Below are positions 51,011 to 64,000 of a stretch of DNA of 64,000 bases, in pieces. The notes below the pieces were generated by a model. It did no database searches. It had not been told where the DNA came from and was given only the letters and a program-made list of their open reading frames with translations. The stretch comes from JAABVD01 sp965204545. Lineage in GTDB: Bacteria; Verrucomicrobiota; Verrucomicrobiia; Opitutales; UBA2995. Position 1 is the stretch's first letter, and every line of letters begins with the position of its first letter. The position numbers and the translations under genes are program-made. The DNA is taken from NCBI GenBank assembly GCA_965204545.1, contig CBDBFA010000003.1, positions 682,001 through 746,000 of the forward strand. The letters run 5' to 3'.

Positions 51011-53164
51011 TCAGGTGCGGGCGGGTTCGCGATGAAAGGTTTGAACGACGTGGGAAGCAAGGGAAGCGGGAACATCCTGGAAATGCGACGGCTCCATCGA
51101 GTAGTTTGCCCTTCCCCTGGAAAGCGAGCGCAGGTCGGTGGCATAGCCGAACATGGTTTCCAGGGGGACCATGGCCGATATATGGGTGGCCTTGTTTCCC
51201 ACCTGCATATTCTGGATGCGCCCACGACGGCGAGTGAGGTCACCTATCAGATCTCCCTGATACGCCTCGGGGGTGGTGACTTCGACCAGCATGATGGGTT
51301 CCAATAAAGTAGGTCCGGCTTTGGCCATGGCATCCCTGAAAGCGAAAACTCCGGCCATGCGGAAGGCCATTTCCGAGGAATCGACCTGGTGGAAGCTTCC
51401 GTCTACAATGCTCACCTTGAAATCAATTACCGGATAGCCGGCCACCACACCGTTGTTGGCCGCCTCCAGGATCCCATCCATGGTCGGCTTGATGAATTCC
51501 TTGGGGATGACCCCGCCCACGATTTTACTGACCACCTCGATACCCACACCCGGTTTCTGAGGTTCAATCATGATTTTGGCATGGCCATACTGGCCCCTGC
51601 CCCCGGTCTGGCGGATGAACCTTCCTTCTCCCTCGGCACCTTTGGAAATCGTTTCCCGATAGGCGATACGCGGTTTCCCGGCACGGGCATGCACCCTGAA
51701 TTCCCGGAACAACCGATCCCTTATGATCTCCAAATGCAATTCCCCCATTCCGGAAATCAGGATCTGACCGGTCTCGGGGTTGGAGGAAACCCGAAAAGTG
51801 GGATCCTCGTCGGAAAGCCTGCCCAAAGCCATCGACATCTTCTCCTGATCGGCCTTGGTGTTGGGTTCAATGGACATGGAAATGACCGGCTCGGGGAAGG
51901 TTGGAGGCTCGAGGGACACATCCAGCACCTTGTCGCAGAGGGTGTCTCCGGTAGTTACATTTCGGACCCCTATGATGGCGCAAATATCCCCCGCATAGAC
52001 CACATCGACATCTTCCCGCGCATCCGCTTTCAGGACGAGAAGGCGTCCGACGCGCTCCATCTTGCGGGTGCGTGGATTGTAAATCTGGGAACCCTTTTTC
52101 AGCTTCCCCGAATAGAGCCGATAGAAGACCAATTTCCCCACGAAGGGGTCGGTCCAGAGTTTGAATACCAGGCCGGCCGCTTTGCCTCTGTCGTCGGGAG
52201 CTAATTCCACCTCCTCCCCCACCGCATTCTGGGCGCGAAGGGGAGGCAGATCCAAGGGAGATGGCAAGTAATCGACGATGGCATCGAGAAGCCGTTGGAT
52301 CCCTTTATTTTTAAAGGCGGATCCCGGGATGACCCCCACAAAATCGATGGAGAGGGTGGCCTTGCGAATGCCCCGCTTCAATTCGTCTTCCTCCGGGTTC
52401 TCCGCCATGAGAAATTTTTCGGCGATTTCGTCGTCGTAATCGGAGACCGCCTCGATCAGGGCTTCGCGGTAGGCCGTTGCCTCCTCCTGCACCTCCTCCG
52501 GAATCTCCCGGACATGGAAATTGACGCCGAGTGGGTCGGACTTGTCGAAATAGTAGGCCTTCATGGCTACCAGATCGACCAGACCTGTAAATTCTTCCTC
52601 CAGGCAGATCGGCAAGAACAGGGGGTGGGCGTTGGCCCCCAGTTTAGCACGCATGTCGTCGATGACGCCAAAAAAGTCAGCCCCGGTTCGGTCCATTTTG
52701 TTGACAAAGGCGAGACGGGGCACTCGGTATTTATCGGCTTGGCGCCAGACGGTTTCGGACTGCGGTTGAACGCCTCCCACTGCGCAAAATACGGCTACGG
52801 CGCCATCGAGAACACGCAGGGAGCGCTCGACCTCGGCCGTAAAATCCACGTGGCCGGGCGTATCGATTATATTGATGCGCTGTTCCCGTCCGCCATAGGG
52901 GCCCCGTTTCGTGGTCCAAGCGCAGGTGATGGAGGCGGAAGTTATGGTAATGCCCCTCTCGCGTTCCTGTGCCATCCAATCGGTTACGGCCGTCCCATGG
53001 TGAACCTCCCCAATTTTATGGACGACCCCGGTATAGTAGAGAATGCGTTCGGTCGTGGTCGTCTTGCCCGCATCGATATGGGCTGCGATACCGATATTGC
53101 GGGTGTACTCCAACGGGTATTCGCGGTGGGGCGAATTATAAGCGGATATGGCTACACCACGCAT
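51011..53164 (-). CDS. fusA: Elongation factor G
   Basis: Translocation GTPase. 717 aa from the ATG at 53164, 13 nt after rpsG with a GGTAGGGGGG run upstream; a longer frame into rpsG is rejected. G domain: IGIAAHIDAGKTTTTERILY, DTPGHVDFTAEVERSLRVLD and VNKMDRTGADF. The C-terminal domains end with GYATDLRSLSRGRANYSMEP, the EF-G signature. Single copy in the window. Confidence 0.97.
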   Translation of the reverse strand: MRGVAISAYNSPHREYPLEYTRNIGIAAHIDAGKTTTTERILYYTGVVHKIGEVHHGTAVTDWMAQERERGITITSASITCAWTTKRGPYGGREQRINIIDTPGHVDFTAEVERSLRVLDGAVAVFCAVGGVQPQSETVWRQADKYRVPRLAFVNKMDRTGADFFGVIDDMRAKLGANAHPLFLPICLEEEFTGLVDLVAMKAYYFDKSDPLGVNFHVREIPEEVQEEATAYREALIEAVSDYDDEIAEKFLMAENPEEDELKRGIRKATLSIDFVGVIPGSAFKNKGIQRLLDAIVDYLPSPLDLPPLRAQNAVGEEVELAPDDRGKAAGLVFKLWTDPFVGKLVFYRLYSGKLKKGSQIYNPRTRKMERVGRLLVLKADAREDVDVVYAGDICAIIGVRNVTTGDTLCDKVLDVSLEPPTFPEPVISMSIEPNTKADQEKMSMALGRLSDEDPTFRVSSNPETGQILISGMGELHLEIIRDRLFREFRVHARAGKPRIAYRETISKGAEGEGRFIRQTGGRGQYGHAKIMIEPQKPGVGIEVVSKIVGGVIPKEFIKPTMDGILEAANNGVVAGYPVIDFKVSIVDGSFHQVDSSEMAFRMAGVFAFRDAMAKAGPTLLEPIMLVEVTTPEAYQGDLIGDLTRRRGRIQNMQVGNKATHISAMVPLETMFGYATDLRSLSRGRANYSMEPSHFQDVPASLASHVVQTFHREPART

Positions 53165-53177
53165 GAGAAAACCCCCC

Positions 53178-53651
53178 CTACCAGCGCAAGTGCACAAAAG
53201 CACGGTTGGCACGAGCCATGCGGTGGGTGTCCTGGCGTTTCTTTACGACCACCCCCGTATTATTATAGGCATCGACGATTTCCAGCGCCAGAGCTTCGGT
53301 AAACGGTATGCCGTTGCGATTCCGCGCAGCCTGAATCAACCAACGGAAGGCCAGACTTTGCTGGCGTTCAAAGGAAATTTCCACGGGAACCTGATAGGTG
53401 GCGCCTCCCACCCGGCGGCTCTTGACCTCCAAACGGGGCCTTATATTTTCCAGAGCCCCCAAAATCAAATCGATCGGATCGCCCTTTCCCAGTTTCTCGG
53501 CCACCCGTTCAAAGGCCCGGTAAACGATTTTTTGGGCGAGGGATTTCTTGCCCTCCCGCATCACCATGTTGATGAGACTGCTGACCAGAGGACTGTCATA
53601 CCGAGGGTCCGGAGCCGGAACTCTCTTTTCTGCTCTTCGACGGCGGGACAT
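53178..53651 (-). CDS. rpsG: Small ribosomal subunit protein uS7
   Basis: 157 aa. MSRRRRAEKRVPAPDPRYDS start and KSRRVGGATYQVPVEISFER, the family signature. Nucleates 30S head assembly. 11 nt after rpsL. Confidence 0.98.
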   Translation of the reverse strand: MSRRRRAEKRVPAPDPRYDSPLVSSLINMVMREGKKSLAQKIVYRAFERVAEKLGKGDPIDLILGALENIRPRLEVKSRRVGGATYQVPVEISFERQQSLAFRWLIQAARNRNGIPFTEALALEIVDAYNNTGVVVKKRQDTHRMARANRAFVHLRW

Positions 53652-53662
53652 GAAAACCTTAT

Positions 53663-54037
53663 TTAGTTCTTAGGGCGTTTAACGCCATATTTGGAACGAC
53701 TGCGACGGCGCTTTTCAACCCCCAGGCAATCGAGGGCGCCCCGTACGATATGATAACGCACACCGGGTAAATCCTTAACGCGGCCACCGCGAACCAGCAC
53801 GATGCTATGCTCCTGCAAAGAATGCCCTTCGTCCGGAATGTAGGCAATAATTTCCTGTCCGTTGGTCAGCCGGACCTTGGCAACTTTTCGGATCGCGGAA
53901 TTCGGTTTTTTGGGAGTGCGGGTCATCACCTGGACGCAGACACCACGGCGAAACGGATTCCCGTCCAAAGCTGGGGATTTGGACTTCGACTTTACCGCTT
54001 TACGTCCTTTACGGACCAACTGGTTTATGGTCGGCAT
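53663..54037 (-). CDS. rpsL: Small ribosomal subunit protein uS12
   Basis: 124 aa. TINQLVRKGRKAVKSKSKSP start, TPKKPNSAIRKVAKVRLTNG and GRVKDLPGVRYHIVRGALDC. Both lysines linked to streptomycin response in other bacteria are unchanged. First gene of the str/S10/spc/alpha run, after a 229-nt gap. Confidence 0.98.
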   Translation of the reverse strand: MPTINQLVRKGRKAVKSKSKSPALDGNPFRRGVCVQVMTRTPKKPNSAIRKVAKVRLTNGQEIIAYIPDEGHSLQEHSIVLVRGGRVKDLPGVRYHIVRGALDCLGVEKRRRSRSKYGVKRPKN

Positions 54038-54106
54038 GGGGTGATAACTGAGGTTGGAATTTTAGAAAAAACGTGGAACGTATCAGAGGCTTGGGGTTAT
54101 TCAAGT

Positions 54107-54136
54107 ATTAAATTGGAGATTTTGGCACGGAAACAA
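54107..54136 (-). promoter_or_regulatory. Putative promoter for the rpsL-led cluster
   Basis: Minus strand TTGTTT (54131-54136), 18-nt spacer, TTTAAT (54107-54112, one mismatch to TATAAT). It would start transcription about 65 nt before rpsL. The DNA from 54061 to 54170 is AT-rich, unlike the GC-rich 54180-54266. Confidence 0.4.
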
Positions 54137-54218
54137 TACCAAACGAAAAACGCTGAAATTGTGGAGTTTCGCAACCAGCTGGGCTGAGGTCCAGGCCTAT
54201 CTGGCAGAGCCGCGACCA

Positions 54219-54266
54219 GCGAGGAAGTCCCCAGCCAACGGCCTCACCCCTGGCGAGCCATGCCGG

Positions 54267-54283
<17 letters not shown>
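54219..54283. repeat. Inverted repeat spanning the rpoC stop codon
   Basis: GCGAGGAAG (54219-54227) is the exact complement of CTTCCTCGC (54275-54283), with 47 nt between that include the rpoC TGA at 54267-54269 and a TGGCGAGCCA palindrome. No T run follows, so it is not a classical terminator; it could be a processing site or a protective hairpin. Confidence 0.45.
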
Positions 54284-58379
<4,096 letters not shown>

Positions 58380-58398
58380 ATTATAAGTGCTCTAAAGG

Positions 58399-61300
58399 TT
58401 AAATTACTGCTTTGGCCTGGCTATCCAGACGAACATCCAAACAGAGGCTCTGCATTTCTTTCATCAAAACGTTGAAGGACTGAGGGGTCCCCGCGCTGAG
58501 AGAGTTGTCTCCCTTGACCAGGGCTTCGTAGATCTTGGTGCGCCCCTGCACATCGTCCGATTTAACGGTCAACAATTCCTGCAACGTGTAGGCCGCCCCG
58601 TAAGCCTCCAAAGCCCATACCTCCATTTCCCCGAATCGCTGGCCCCCATACTGCGCCTTACCGCCAAGGGGTTGTTGGGTGATCAATGAATAGGGACCTA
58701 CGGCCCTGGCATGAATCTTGTCGGCCACCAGGTGATTGAGCTTCATCATGTAGATGTGACCCACTACCACCTCCTGATCGAGTGGGTTCCCCGTGCGGCC
58801 GTCGTAAAGTTGGCTCTTGCCGTGTTCGGGTATTTCGGCGGCGCGACAATATTCACGGATGCCCGCTTCGTCGATCCCGTCAAAAACAGGTGTGGCAATA
58901 TGAATGCCCAACTTGTGGCAGGCGTGACCAAGATGCGTTTCCAGCACTTGCCCAACATTCATCCGAGAAGGAACCCCCAGAGGATTGAGGCAAATCTCAA
59001 TCGGCGTTCCGTCGGAAAGGAAAGGCATGTCCTCCTCCGGCACGATCTTGGCCACCACGCCCTTGTTTCCGTGGCGACCCGCCATTTTGTCACCGACCTG
59101 AAGTTTGCGCTTGGTGGCAACGTAAACCTTCACCTGCTTGATGACACCGGAATCAATTTCGGTGCCCTCCTGGATGGCCGCTATCTTGCGCCTTTGGTCC
59201 GCTTCCAATTCGTTGAACCGGCCTTGGAAGGATTTGATGATCTCCATGATCTTGATGCGAACCGGAGACGGGTCGATTTCGACGTGTTTGGAGACCGCAG
59301 CCAACCGCCGAAGGAGCGTTTTGGTGATCTTGCGGTTGGCCGGAATAATGATTTCGCCGGATTCGCCGTTTACCACATCCAAAGGAATTTTCTCACCAAG
59401 CAGGATGTTGGACAGGGCTTCAGTCAGGTTTTCCCTCAGGGTTTCGGCTTCGTTGCGGTACCTCTCGTTGATTTGCTTGGTCTTCCGGCGACGGTCGGCC
59501 GGACTGAGTTTCTCCTGCTCCCCTTCTATGCGAGTGGAAATTTTTTCTTCCATCACGATACCGCTTACCCCGGATGGAACCACCAGGGAGGTATCCTTGA
59601 CGTCTGCGGCCTTTTCCCCGAAGATGGCTCGCAGGAGTTTTTCTTCGGGAGCGAGTTCGGTTTCACTCTTGGGGGTGATCTTGCCCACCAGGATGTCTCC
59701 CGGTTTTACCTCCGCCCCCACGCGGATGACCCCATCGTGATTGAGGTTTTTCAAAGCCTCCTCACCCACATTGGGGATATCGCGGGTTATTTCTTCCGGC
59801 CCCAGCTTTGTATCGCGGGCTGTCACTTCAAATTCTTCAATGTGTATGGAAGTGAAGATGTCTTCCTTCAGCACCTTTTCACTAATGAGAATGGCATCCT
59901 CGAAATTGTAGCCATTCCAGGGCATGAACGCGACCAGGACATTGCGCCCGAGGGCCAATTCCCCGTGATCGGTGCAGGCCCCATCGGCAATTACCTGGCC
60001 CTCTCTTACTTCCTGCCCCTTATCGACCAGTGGTTTTTGGTTGAAACACGTTCCGGCATTGGAACGCATGAATTTGCGGAGATGGTGCACGTGGATTCCC
60101 TTTTTCGAATTGCTCTTCGGTCTGCGTGCAAAATTGGCTGGAAGCGTCCCATCCTTGGAAATAACCACCTTGGAGGAATCCACCGAGGCCACGATCCCAT
60201 CGTTTCCGGCCAATGCCACGGTCTTGGAATCCTGGGCCACTTTTGCTTCGATCCCGGTCCCGACGTAAGGCGCTTGGGTGCGTAGCAGGGGCACTCCTTG
60301 ACGCTGCATGTTCGAACCCATCAAGGCCCGGTTGGCGTCATCGTGTTCGAGAAAGGGTATCAATCCCGCCGCTACTGATACGAGTTGCTTGGGAGAAACG
60401 TCCATGTAGTTCATGACGCGGGGATCGGCTTCGAAGAAGTTGTCTCCCTGCCGGGCCGTAACCGCGCCCACAAAGTTACCCTCGGCATCCAGTTCCGAAT
60501 TGGCCTGCGCGATGATCAATCCCTCTTCCGCGTCCGCCGTCACATAGCGAACCTCATTGGTTACCCGACCATCCGTCACCACGCGGTAGGGAGTTTCAAT
60601 GAAACCGAACTCATTTATGCGGGAGAATACGCTCAATGAGTTGATCAACCCGATATTGGGCCCTTCCGGGGTTTCGATGGGACAAATCCGGCCGTAATGG
60701 GATGGGTGTACATCGCGCACTTCGAACCCGGCCCGCTCCCGGTTCAATCCTCCAGGACCCAATGCGCTCAGGCGCCGCTTATGAGTGATCTCCGCCAGGG
60801 GATTGATCTGGTCCATAAACTGAGAGAGTTGGCTCCGGGCAAAGAAGTCGCGGATGACCGTGCTCAGCGCTTTGGGATTGATCAATTTTTGCGGGGTTAT
60901 TGAATCGACGCTTTGGTCGTAGAGCGTCATGCGCTCGCGCACGAGCCTTTCGGTCCTGGCCAATCCTATCCGGCATTGATTGGAAAGGAGTTCTCCCACC
61001 GTGCGGACGCGGCGACTGCCCAAGTGATCGATGTCGTCAACCGATCCTTCTCCCCGCATCAGTTTGATCACGTAGCGCGTGGCTTCAACGATGTCCTCGA
61101 CCGTGATGATGCGAACCTCGAGATCCGTGTCCAGGGAAAGCTTCTGGTTTATCTTGTAACGGCCGACCCGGCCGAGGTCATAACGCTTGGGATCCTGAAA
61201 GAGGCGTCTCAACAAAGCCCTTGAATTGGCCGTGGTGGGAGGCTCTCCCGGACGCAACCGCTTGTAAATCTCCTTGAGGGCTTCCTCTTCATTGCGGGTT

Positions 61301-62169
61301 GGATCCTTTTTCAGGGCGCGGACGATGAGGCCATCATCAAAAGCGGTATTGATGACCCGGATAGTGGAAACCTCCGCTTGCTCGAATTGCCGGATAACGC
61401 TCTTGGTAAGCGGCTCGAAAGCCCGTGCCAGAACAATGCCCTGGTTGGCGTCGATGATATCCTCAACCAAGGTGTAATCGCTCACCACTTCCATATCCAG
61501 AGCCTCCGACAATTGGAGTTCCCGGATGTCGTAGAACAGGCCGAGAATATCGACATCGGAACCGTAGCCCATCGCCCTGAGTAAAGTGGTAATGAGAAAC
61601 TTGCGGCGACGGCGGCGGCGATCGAGGAAAACGTAGAGCAGGTCCTTGTTGTCGAACTGCACTTCCAACCAGGTTCCACGGTCCGGAATAATGCGGAAAG
61701 AATGCAAAATTTTTCCGCTGGAATGGGTAGAGGACTCAAAAGCGATCCCGGGGGAGCGATGGAGTTGGCTGACCACTACCCGTTCGGCTCCATTGATGAT
61801 AAAAGATCCCCTCTCGGTAATGTGGGGGATCTCCCCCATGTAGATTTCTTCATCCTTGATCTGATCCTCATCGCGAAGACGAAGCTTTACCTGCAAGGAT
61901 ATGGAGAAGGTAATCCCTTCCCGGATACAGTCCATTTCCGTCAACTTGGGCCCGGTAATGTGGTAGGAGACATACTCCAGCCTCGACTTCCCGTCGTAAC
62001 TTTCAATGGGAAATACTTCCTGAAAGACCGCTTCCAGCCCGGCCCTCTGGCGCTTCGATGGAGCTACTTCCTGCTGAATAAAGCCCTTGAAGGAGTCGAT
62101 TTGATTCTGAATGAGGTTGGGCGGCTTGATGACCTCATTGAGTTTTCCGAAGTTGATGCGGTCAGACAT
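58399..62169 (-). CDS. rpoB: DNA-directed RNA polymerase subunit beta
   Basis: 1256 aa. The rifampicin region reads LSQFMDQINPLAEITHKRRL then SALGPGGLNRERAGF: the main resistance positions (Asp516, His526, Ser531 in E. coli numbering) are wild type, while Asn518 is Ile. VRDVHPSHYGRICPIETPEG and the C-terminal GEMEVWALEAYGAAYTLQEL are diagnostic. A 140-nt gap separates it from rplL. Confidence 0.98.
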   Translation of the reverse strand: MSDRINFGKLNEVIKPPNLIQNQIDSFKGFIQQEVAPSKRQRAGLEAVFQEVFPIESYDGKSRLEYVSYHITGPKLTEMDCIREGITFSISLQVKLRLRDEDQIKDEEIYMGEIPHITERGSFIINGAERVVVSQLHRSPGIAFESSTHSSGKILHSFRIIPDRGTWLEVQFDNKDLLYVFLDRRRRRRKFLITTLLRAMGYGSDVDILGLFYDIRELQLSEALDMEVVSDYTLVEDIIDANQGIVLARAFEPLTKSVIRQFEQAEVSTIRVINTAFDDGLIVRALKKDPTRNEEEALKEIYKRLRPGEPPTTANSRALLRRLFQDPKRYDLGRVGRYKINQKLSLDTDLEVRIITVEDIVEATRYVIKLMRGEGSVDDIDHLGSRRVRTVGELLSNQCRIGLARTERLVRERMTLYDQSVDSITPQKLINPKALSTVIRDFFARSQLSQFMDQINPLAEITHKRRLSALGPGGLNRERAGFEVRDVHPSHYGRICPIETPEGPNIGLINSLSVFSRINEFGFIETPYRVVTDGRVTNEVRYVTADAEEGLIIAQANSELDAEGNFVGAVTARQGDNFFEADPRVMNYMDVSPKQLVSVAAGLIPFLEHDDANRALMGSNMQRQGVPLLRTQAPYVGTGIEAKVAQDSKTVALAGNDGIVASVDSSKVVISKDGTLPANFARRPKSNSKKGIHVHHLRKFMRSNAGTCFNQKPLVDKGQEVREGQVIADGACTDHGELALGRNVLVAFMPWNGYNFEDAILISEKVLKEDIFTSIHIEEFEVTARDTKLGPEEITRDIPNVGEEALKNLNHDGVIRVGAEVKPGDILVGKITPKSETELAPEEKLLRAIFGEKAADVKDTSLVVPSGVSGIVMEEKISTRIEGEQEKLSPADRRRKTKQINERYRNEAETLRENLTEALSNILLGEKIPLDVVNGESGEIIIPANRKITKTLLRRLAAVSKHVEIDPSPVRIKIMEIIKSFQGRFNELEADQRRKIAAIQEGTEIDSGVIKQVKVYVATKRKLQVGDKMAGRHGNKGVVAKIVPEEDMPFLSDGTPIEICLNPLGVPSRMNVGQVLETHLGHACHKLGIHIATPVFDGIDEAGIREYCRAAEIPEHGKSQLYDGRTGNPLDQEVVVGHIYMMKLNHLVADKIHARAVGPYSLITQQPLGGKAQYGGQRFGEMEVWALEAYGAAYTLQELLTVKSDDVQGRTKIYEALVKGDNSLSAGTPQSFNVLMKEMQSLCLDVRLDSQAKAVI

Positions 62170-62309
62170 GGGGATATTTCATGGGTAAGGGTTGAGTGTC
62201 TGTCAGGGAAGCAGAGCGGAATTGCGGTTCAGCCAAACGAGGCCGCGAACCTGGCGGGATGGCCAAGCTGGACGCGTCTCGAAAATAGCGGATACTGAGG
62301 ATAAGCCAA

Positions 62310-62699
62310 TTATTTGATTTCGACTTTAGCGCCGACGGCTTCGAGTTTCTTGCGAACCTCTTCAGCTTCTTCCTTGGTAACGCCCTCCTTGACGGGCTTG
62401 GGGGCGCTCTCCACCAGGTCTTTGGCTTCTCTCAGGCCAAGCCGGGTGATAGCGCGAACTTCCTTGATGGATGCGATTTTGTTCTCGCCCGGACCCGCGA
62501 AGATGACGTCGAATTCCGTTTGTTCTTCGGCCGCTTCGGCATCATCGCCATCACCGGCTGTGGGGGCAGCGGCGAAAGCAACCGGTGCGGCCGCGCTTAC
62601 ACCCCATTTATCTTCGAGTTCCTTCACCAGTGTGGCGATATCCAGGACTGACTGGCTGGAAAGCCAATCGACAACTTGATCTTTGGTTATGTCAGGCAT
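62310..62699 (-). CDS. rplL: Large ribosomal subunit protein bL12
   Basis: 129 aa. N-terminal dimerisation domain, an Ala-rich flexible hinge (AAAPVAFAAAPTAGDGDDAE) and the C-terminal domain that recruits factors (VRAITRLGLREAKDLVESAP). Stalk protein; usually made in excess over L10. 125 nt after rplJ. Confidence 0.98.
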   Translation of the reverse strand: MPDITKDQVVDWLSSQSVLDIATLVKELEDKWGVSAAAPVAFAAAPTAGDGDDAEAAEEQTEFDVIFAGPGENKIASIKEVRAITRLGLREAKDLVESAPKPVKEGVTKEEAEEVRKKLEAVGAKVEIK

Positions 62700-62824
62700 G
62701 ATTGATCTCCTTTGACGGATTAGTATTGCGGTCAGAAACGTTTACGGGGAAATGCTCCCGACCAACCTTCTGGGTAAAGTGTTCCTTTTCATGGTCTTCC
62801 GTATTGTCTCGGCCATAGGTTAAA

Positions 62825-63346
62825 TCAGTTTTCTCCATTTTCCTTATCGGCCCGGGCTTTCAATACGGTGACCACACTGGTCGGAACCGCATTCAGCAGG
62901 CAAGCCATCCGCGTTGCCGGGGCGTTGAACAGGTTGAGCAGTTGACTCTGCAGGGCCTCAATGGAGGGCAGGTCGGCCAAAGCATTGACCTCCTTAGGTT
63001 CCAGGGTCTTTTCGCCCAACAGACCCACTTTGACTTCATTTTTCTTCTTTTCCCTGAAAAACTTGCGCAAGGTATTAGCCACTCCGCAGGGGTCCTGACC
63101 CCCGACCACGATCGCTGTCGGGCCGGCCAGCCAAGCGTCCAACCCGGGCAGGTTTCGGCCTTGGGCGGCCACGTCGAGCACACTGTTCTTAACCACGTGA
63201 AATTCAGCCCCCCTTTCGGATAGTCTGCTCCGCAGTTCACGGGATTCCGCCACGGTTATCCGTTCATAATTGGTTAGAAAAACGAAGTCGGACTTCCCCA
63301 GATGATTGCTAACTTCTTCTACAAGGTACTGTTTTTCAGCTCTCAT
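62825..63346 (-). CDS. rplJ: Large ribosomal subunit protein uL10
   Basis: 173 aa. KQYLVEEVSNHLGKSDFVFL, ESRELRSRLSERGAEFHVVK and GPTAIVVGGQDPCGVANTLR; the C-terminal helix carries L12 dimers. Only 14 nt separate it from rplA, so the long L10 leader known in some bacteria is not present. Confidence 0.97.
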   Translation of the reverse strand: MRAEKQYLVEEVSNHLGKSDFVFLTNYERITVAESRELRSRLSERGAEFHVVKNSVLDVAAQGRNLPGLDAWLAGPTAIVVGGQDPCGVANTLRKFFREKKKNEVKVGLLGEKTLEPKEVNALADLPSIEALQSQLLNLFNAPATRMACLLNAVPTSVVTVLKARADKENGEN

Positions 63347-63360
63347 GATACCTTTCCCAA

Positions 63361-64000
63361 TTAGTCGAAATAACCCGAAGCATCCAGCCTCACACCAGGG
63401 CTCATGGTGGAAGATAGCGATACGTTTAAAATATACCTTCCCTTTAAAGCGGTGGGCCTGGCTTTCGCCATCTCGGCCATGACCGTCTCGATATTTTCCC
63501 TGATCTGGTCCGCCTCAAAAGAACGCTTGCCCACCGGCACGCCGATGTTGGCCGTCTTGTCCATTTTGTATTCAATGCGACCGGCTTTAACTTCCCGAAT
63601 GGCCTTGGCGACGTCGTCGGTCAAGGTTCCGGACTTCGGATTGGGCATGAGCCCCCGCGGACCGAGGATACGGGCAATGGAGCGCACCTCTTTCATGGCG
63701 GCGGGGGTGGCCACGGCTACGTCAAACTCCAGCCATCCTCCCTGAACCTTGGCCACCAGGTCTTTCAATCCGGCGTAGTCGGCCCCGGCTTCCCTGGCCC
63801 CTTCCTCATCGGTGGTGAACACGACCACGGTCACTTTCTTCCCACTCCCGTTGGGCAGGGAGACCGTCCCGCGCACCATCTGGTTGCTCTGGCGGGGATC
63901 AACCCCCAGTCTGAAGGACAGTTCCACCGTTTCATCGAAATTGGCCGGGGGGAAGGCCTGCAAAATCTTGATGGCTTCATTCAGGTCGTAGGCCTTCAAC
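63361..64000 (-). CDS. rplA: Large ribosomal subunit protein uL1 (partial, N-terminus outside window)
   Basis: 212 residues of the C-terminal part are visible; roughly the first 20 residues lie beyond the right edge, since the frame is open there. RILGPRGLMPNPKSGTLTDD is the L1 signature and RYILNVSLSSTMSPGVRLD the typical end. L1 stalk protein. Gene order rplA-rplJ-rplL-rpoB-rpoC is standard. Confidence 0.97.
   Translation of the reverse strand, partial: LKAYDLNEAIKILQAFPPANFDETVELSFRLGVDPRQSNQMVRGTVSLPNGSGKKVTVVVFTTDEEGAREAGADYAGLKDLVAKVQGGWLEFDVAVATPAAMKEVRSIARILGPRGLMPNPKSGTLTDDVAKAIREVKAGRIEYKMDKTANIGVPVGKRSFEADQIRENIETVMAEMAKARPTALKGRYILNVSLSSTMSPGVRLDASGYFD

Noticed and set aside
58711..60285. 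Long plus-strand open frame (524 codons) opposite rpoB
   Set aside because: Antisense shadow of rpoB with no protein-family pattern.

Overview
The window reads as a chromosomal segment of a Gram-negative bacterium, most probably a Verrucomicrobiota member of the Opitutae type. That placement is inferred from protein style (DUF2851, DUF3570 and DUF4266 proteins, many arylsulfatase-like and signal-peptide proteins, a long charged S11 N-terminus) and from the style of its intergenic repeats; no 16S rRNA gene is present to prove it. Coding density is high and nearly every gene is recognisable. No phage, transposase or CRISPR locus was seen.

Layout. 1-6718 (minus strand): a cut-off aminotransferase, ftsH, tilS, serS and a second aminotransferase. 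6818-8571 (plus): a LOG-type Rossmann protein and a DUF2851 protein. 8555-9088: a mosaic repeat block between 14-bp inverted repeats. 9111-16059 (plus): promoter and attenuator-like leader, then nusA-infB-rbfA-nrnA-truB-ribF, a translation/RNA-metabolism operon. 16118-20187 (minus): an envelope redox cluster DUF3570 - ApbE - TlpA - DUF4266 lipoprotein - PDZ protein, the most interesting accessory system here. 20190-20904: repeat-rich non-coding DNA with four 37-bp tandem hairpin units. 20905-23482 (plus): a nucleotidyltransferase and a sulfatase with an unusual active-site motif. 23510-24009 (minus): tRNA-Thr, tRNA-Lys, tRNA-Gly. 24062-27528 (minus): sensor kinase, sigma-54 response regulator and a periplasmic binding-like protein. 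27647-28393 (plus): a VC0807-like membrane protein.

28427-64000 is one long minus-strand run. Read in the direction of transcription it is rplA-rplJ-rplL-rpoB-rpoC, then rpsL-rpsG-fusA-rpsJ and the S10, spc and alpha clusters through rpoA-rplQ, continuing into a small membrane zinc-ribbon protein, guaA, a LolA-like protein, hisD-hisC-hisB-hisH and gltA. Compared with the textbook order, tuf, rpmD, infA and rpmJ are missing from their usual places, and an exported protein of unknown function sits between rpsS and rplV.

Things worth a second look: the DUF3570/ApbE/TlpA/DUF4266 operon (including an ApbE that lacks the usual metal-binding Asp and a signal peptide), loss of three of four zinc ligands at the second zinc site of RpoC, an extra C-terminal membrane helix on SecY, a 75-residue N-terminal extension on S11, a hairpin just before rplE where S8 acts in E. 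coli, a terminator-like hairpin between the nusA promoter and its start codon, and several dispersed repeat families. Start codons were chosen by family N-terminus, Shine-Dalgarno and overlap with the upstream gene; where the choice is open the entry says so.
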